A stretch of 64,000 nucleotides of DNA, taken from assembly GCA_009760855.2 (NCBI GenBank), contig WPIO01000060.1, positions 859,501 through 923,500 on the forward strand, given 5' to 3'. Origin of the DNA: Cristatella mucedo. Lineage: Eukaryota > Bryozoa > Phylactolaemata > Cristatellidae. Under the pieces are notes generated by a model that saw only the letters and a program-made list of their open reading frames with translations, had not been told where the DNA came from and did not search any database. The translations under genes were made by a program, and so were the position numbers. The stretch's first letter is position 1, and every line of letters begins with the position of its first letter. This document shows positions 63,116-64,000 of the stretch, in pieces.

Positions 63116-64000
63116 ATGCTAAACAAAAGACAGAGTAGTTACTATAGAGCGGCACTAGAACCTTAGCACCTGTCAGCGCAGCTGAGCATTCGTACATTAA
63201 GCGATTGCCACTCGAGCCGTCGACCATCGCGGGTCGTGAGGCTCGAGCACATTATCCTTATGCTAAGTCCCAGTCACGTGACGACAATCACTCCGACGGG
63301 CCGCATTCGCTGCGCCAGCTTTTACTATCGGTTCAATCCTCGCGACCGGGTTAGAAAAGCGACTAATTGCGGTGTGTGGTCGAGAAAATGCAGTTTAAGG
63401 AAGTCAAAAATTTGAATAAATATCTGAAATATTCGTTGAAGGTGTACGTGTATTTTGTCAAGCCAAGCCATGCAAGGTGTGTAAGGAATGCATGAGAAGA
63501 TACTTTTTTTCCTAGGGTTGCAGTACAAATCCCTCATTGCTACTAGTAATAGCGTGATTAGTATAAGCGTGAAATTCGGAAACAGGGGATTTGAAAATTT
63601 AGGACGTTCAAACTAATTAAATGAATTTTTTTGAATAATCCTCGAGTATTGGCTATAAAATTAAGGCACTCCACCGCCATATAAAACTTACACCATTTAT
63701 ATATGCTATCAAATAACGTGCTGATCGAAAACCTGCTCATCTATATTTCATAATTCAAAGCGAAATTTGATGTTCGATTTCAAATATGAAAGTGTATGTT
63801 TTTGCTATGGATGTAAATTAGTGAATTATCCACCTTAGTATTTCTAGTATGGCTATCACCCTTGGCTGTGCCATCTTAGTAGTACCGTGAATATCTCAAA
63901 GGTCGCGACGGAATTGTGACATAAGTTATTTGTGTTTTTGGATCAACGAATCCAAAGGACCTGCAGAAGCAGCCACATTCAAAATCATATAGCCTGATGG
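63116..64000. other. unassigned sequence
   Basis: A tRNA-like minus-strand patch near 63,215-63,275 (GGGTCGTGAGGCTCGAGC in plus text) may be an old SINE head but is too degraded to call. The rest is AT-rich with no recognised gene. Confidence 0.35.

Overview
This window is animal (metazoan) nuclear DNA, most likely from an invertebrate. It is dominated by transposable-element remains, and I found no intact host gene. The evidence is indirect. There are apurinic-endonuclease/reverse-transcriptase LINEs of the L2/CR1 type, tRNA-derived SINEs with A and B boxes, long (GA)n, (TA)n and (CAG)n microsatellites, GC-rich CpG-dense islands, one decayed WD40 gene copy (WDR82-like) and a FLYWCH zinc-finger fragment. 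Nothing resembles bacterial operons. I cannot name the species.

The repeats fall into a few families, which I name here for convenience. LINE-alpha is an L2/CR1-like element. Its 3' end is a two-stem hairpin (AAAGCGCC...GGGCGCTTT outside, AGAGA...TCTCT inside) followed by (ATT)n. LINE-beta is a second L2/CR1-like element with a different 3' end; a nearly full-length but broken copy lies at 23.0-26.4 kb on the minus strand. SINE-alpha has a tRNA-like head and a tail that copies the LINE-alpha hairpin, which suggests LINE-alpha mobilised it. SINE-beta has a different tRNA-like head and ends in a TATTT-rich tail. Several insertions consist of little more than the LINE-alpha hairpin tail. There are also two non-autonomous DNA transposons. 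One at 59,852-60,038 has an 8-bp target duplication and looks like a SPIN-type hAT element. The other, at 60,213-60,476, has less certain ends.

Layout. 0-9 kb: GC-rich islands, GA repeats, a 24-bp minisatellite near 8 kb and a LINE-alpha copy (3.8-5.9 kb). 9-18 kb: SINEs, an internally deleted LINE-beta (11.1-12.5 kb), a (CAG)24 tract, the FLYWCH fragment (15.1-15.55 kb) beside a LINE-alpha piece, and another LINE-alpha (16.2-17.6 kb). 18-27 kb: CT and TA microsatellites, two LINE-beta copies and a large GC-rich island (21.1-22.9 kb). 27-36 kb: mostly scattered SINEs and unassigned sequence. 36.5-38.7 kb: a LINE-alpha inserted into an older LINE-alpha, flanked by a ~57-bp direct repeat. 38.7-45.6 kb: GC-rich islands, the WDR82-like pseudogene, nested LINE tails and LINE-alpha pieces. 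46-56 kb: layered old LINEs and SINEs, with a GC-rich island at 49.6-50.9 kb. 56-64 kb: more LINE/SINE layers, the two DNA transposons, GA tracts and a final GC-rich island.

The GC-rich islands could hold promoters or first exons of genes whose other exons lie outside the window. I could not support any specific gene in them.
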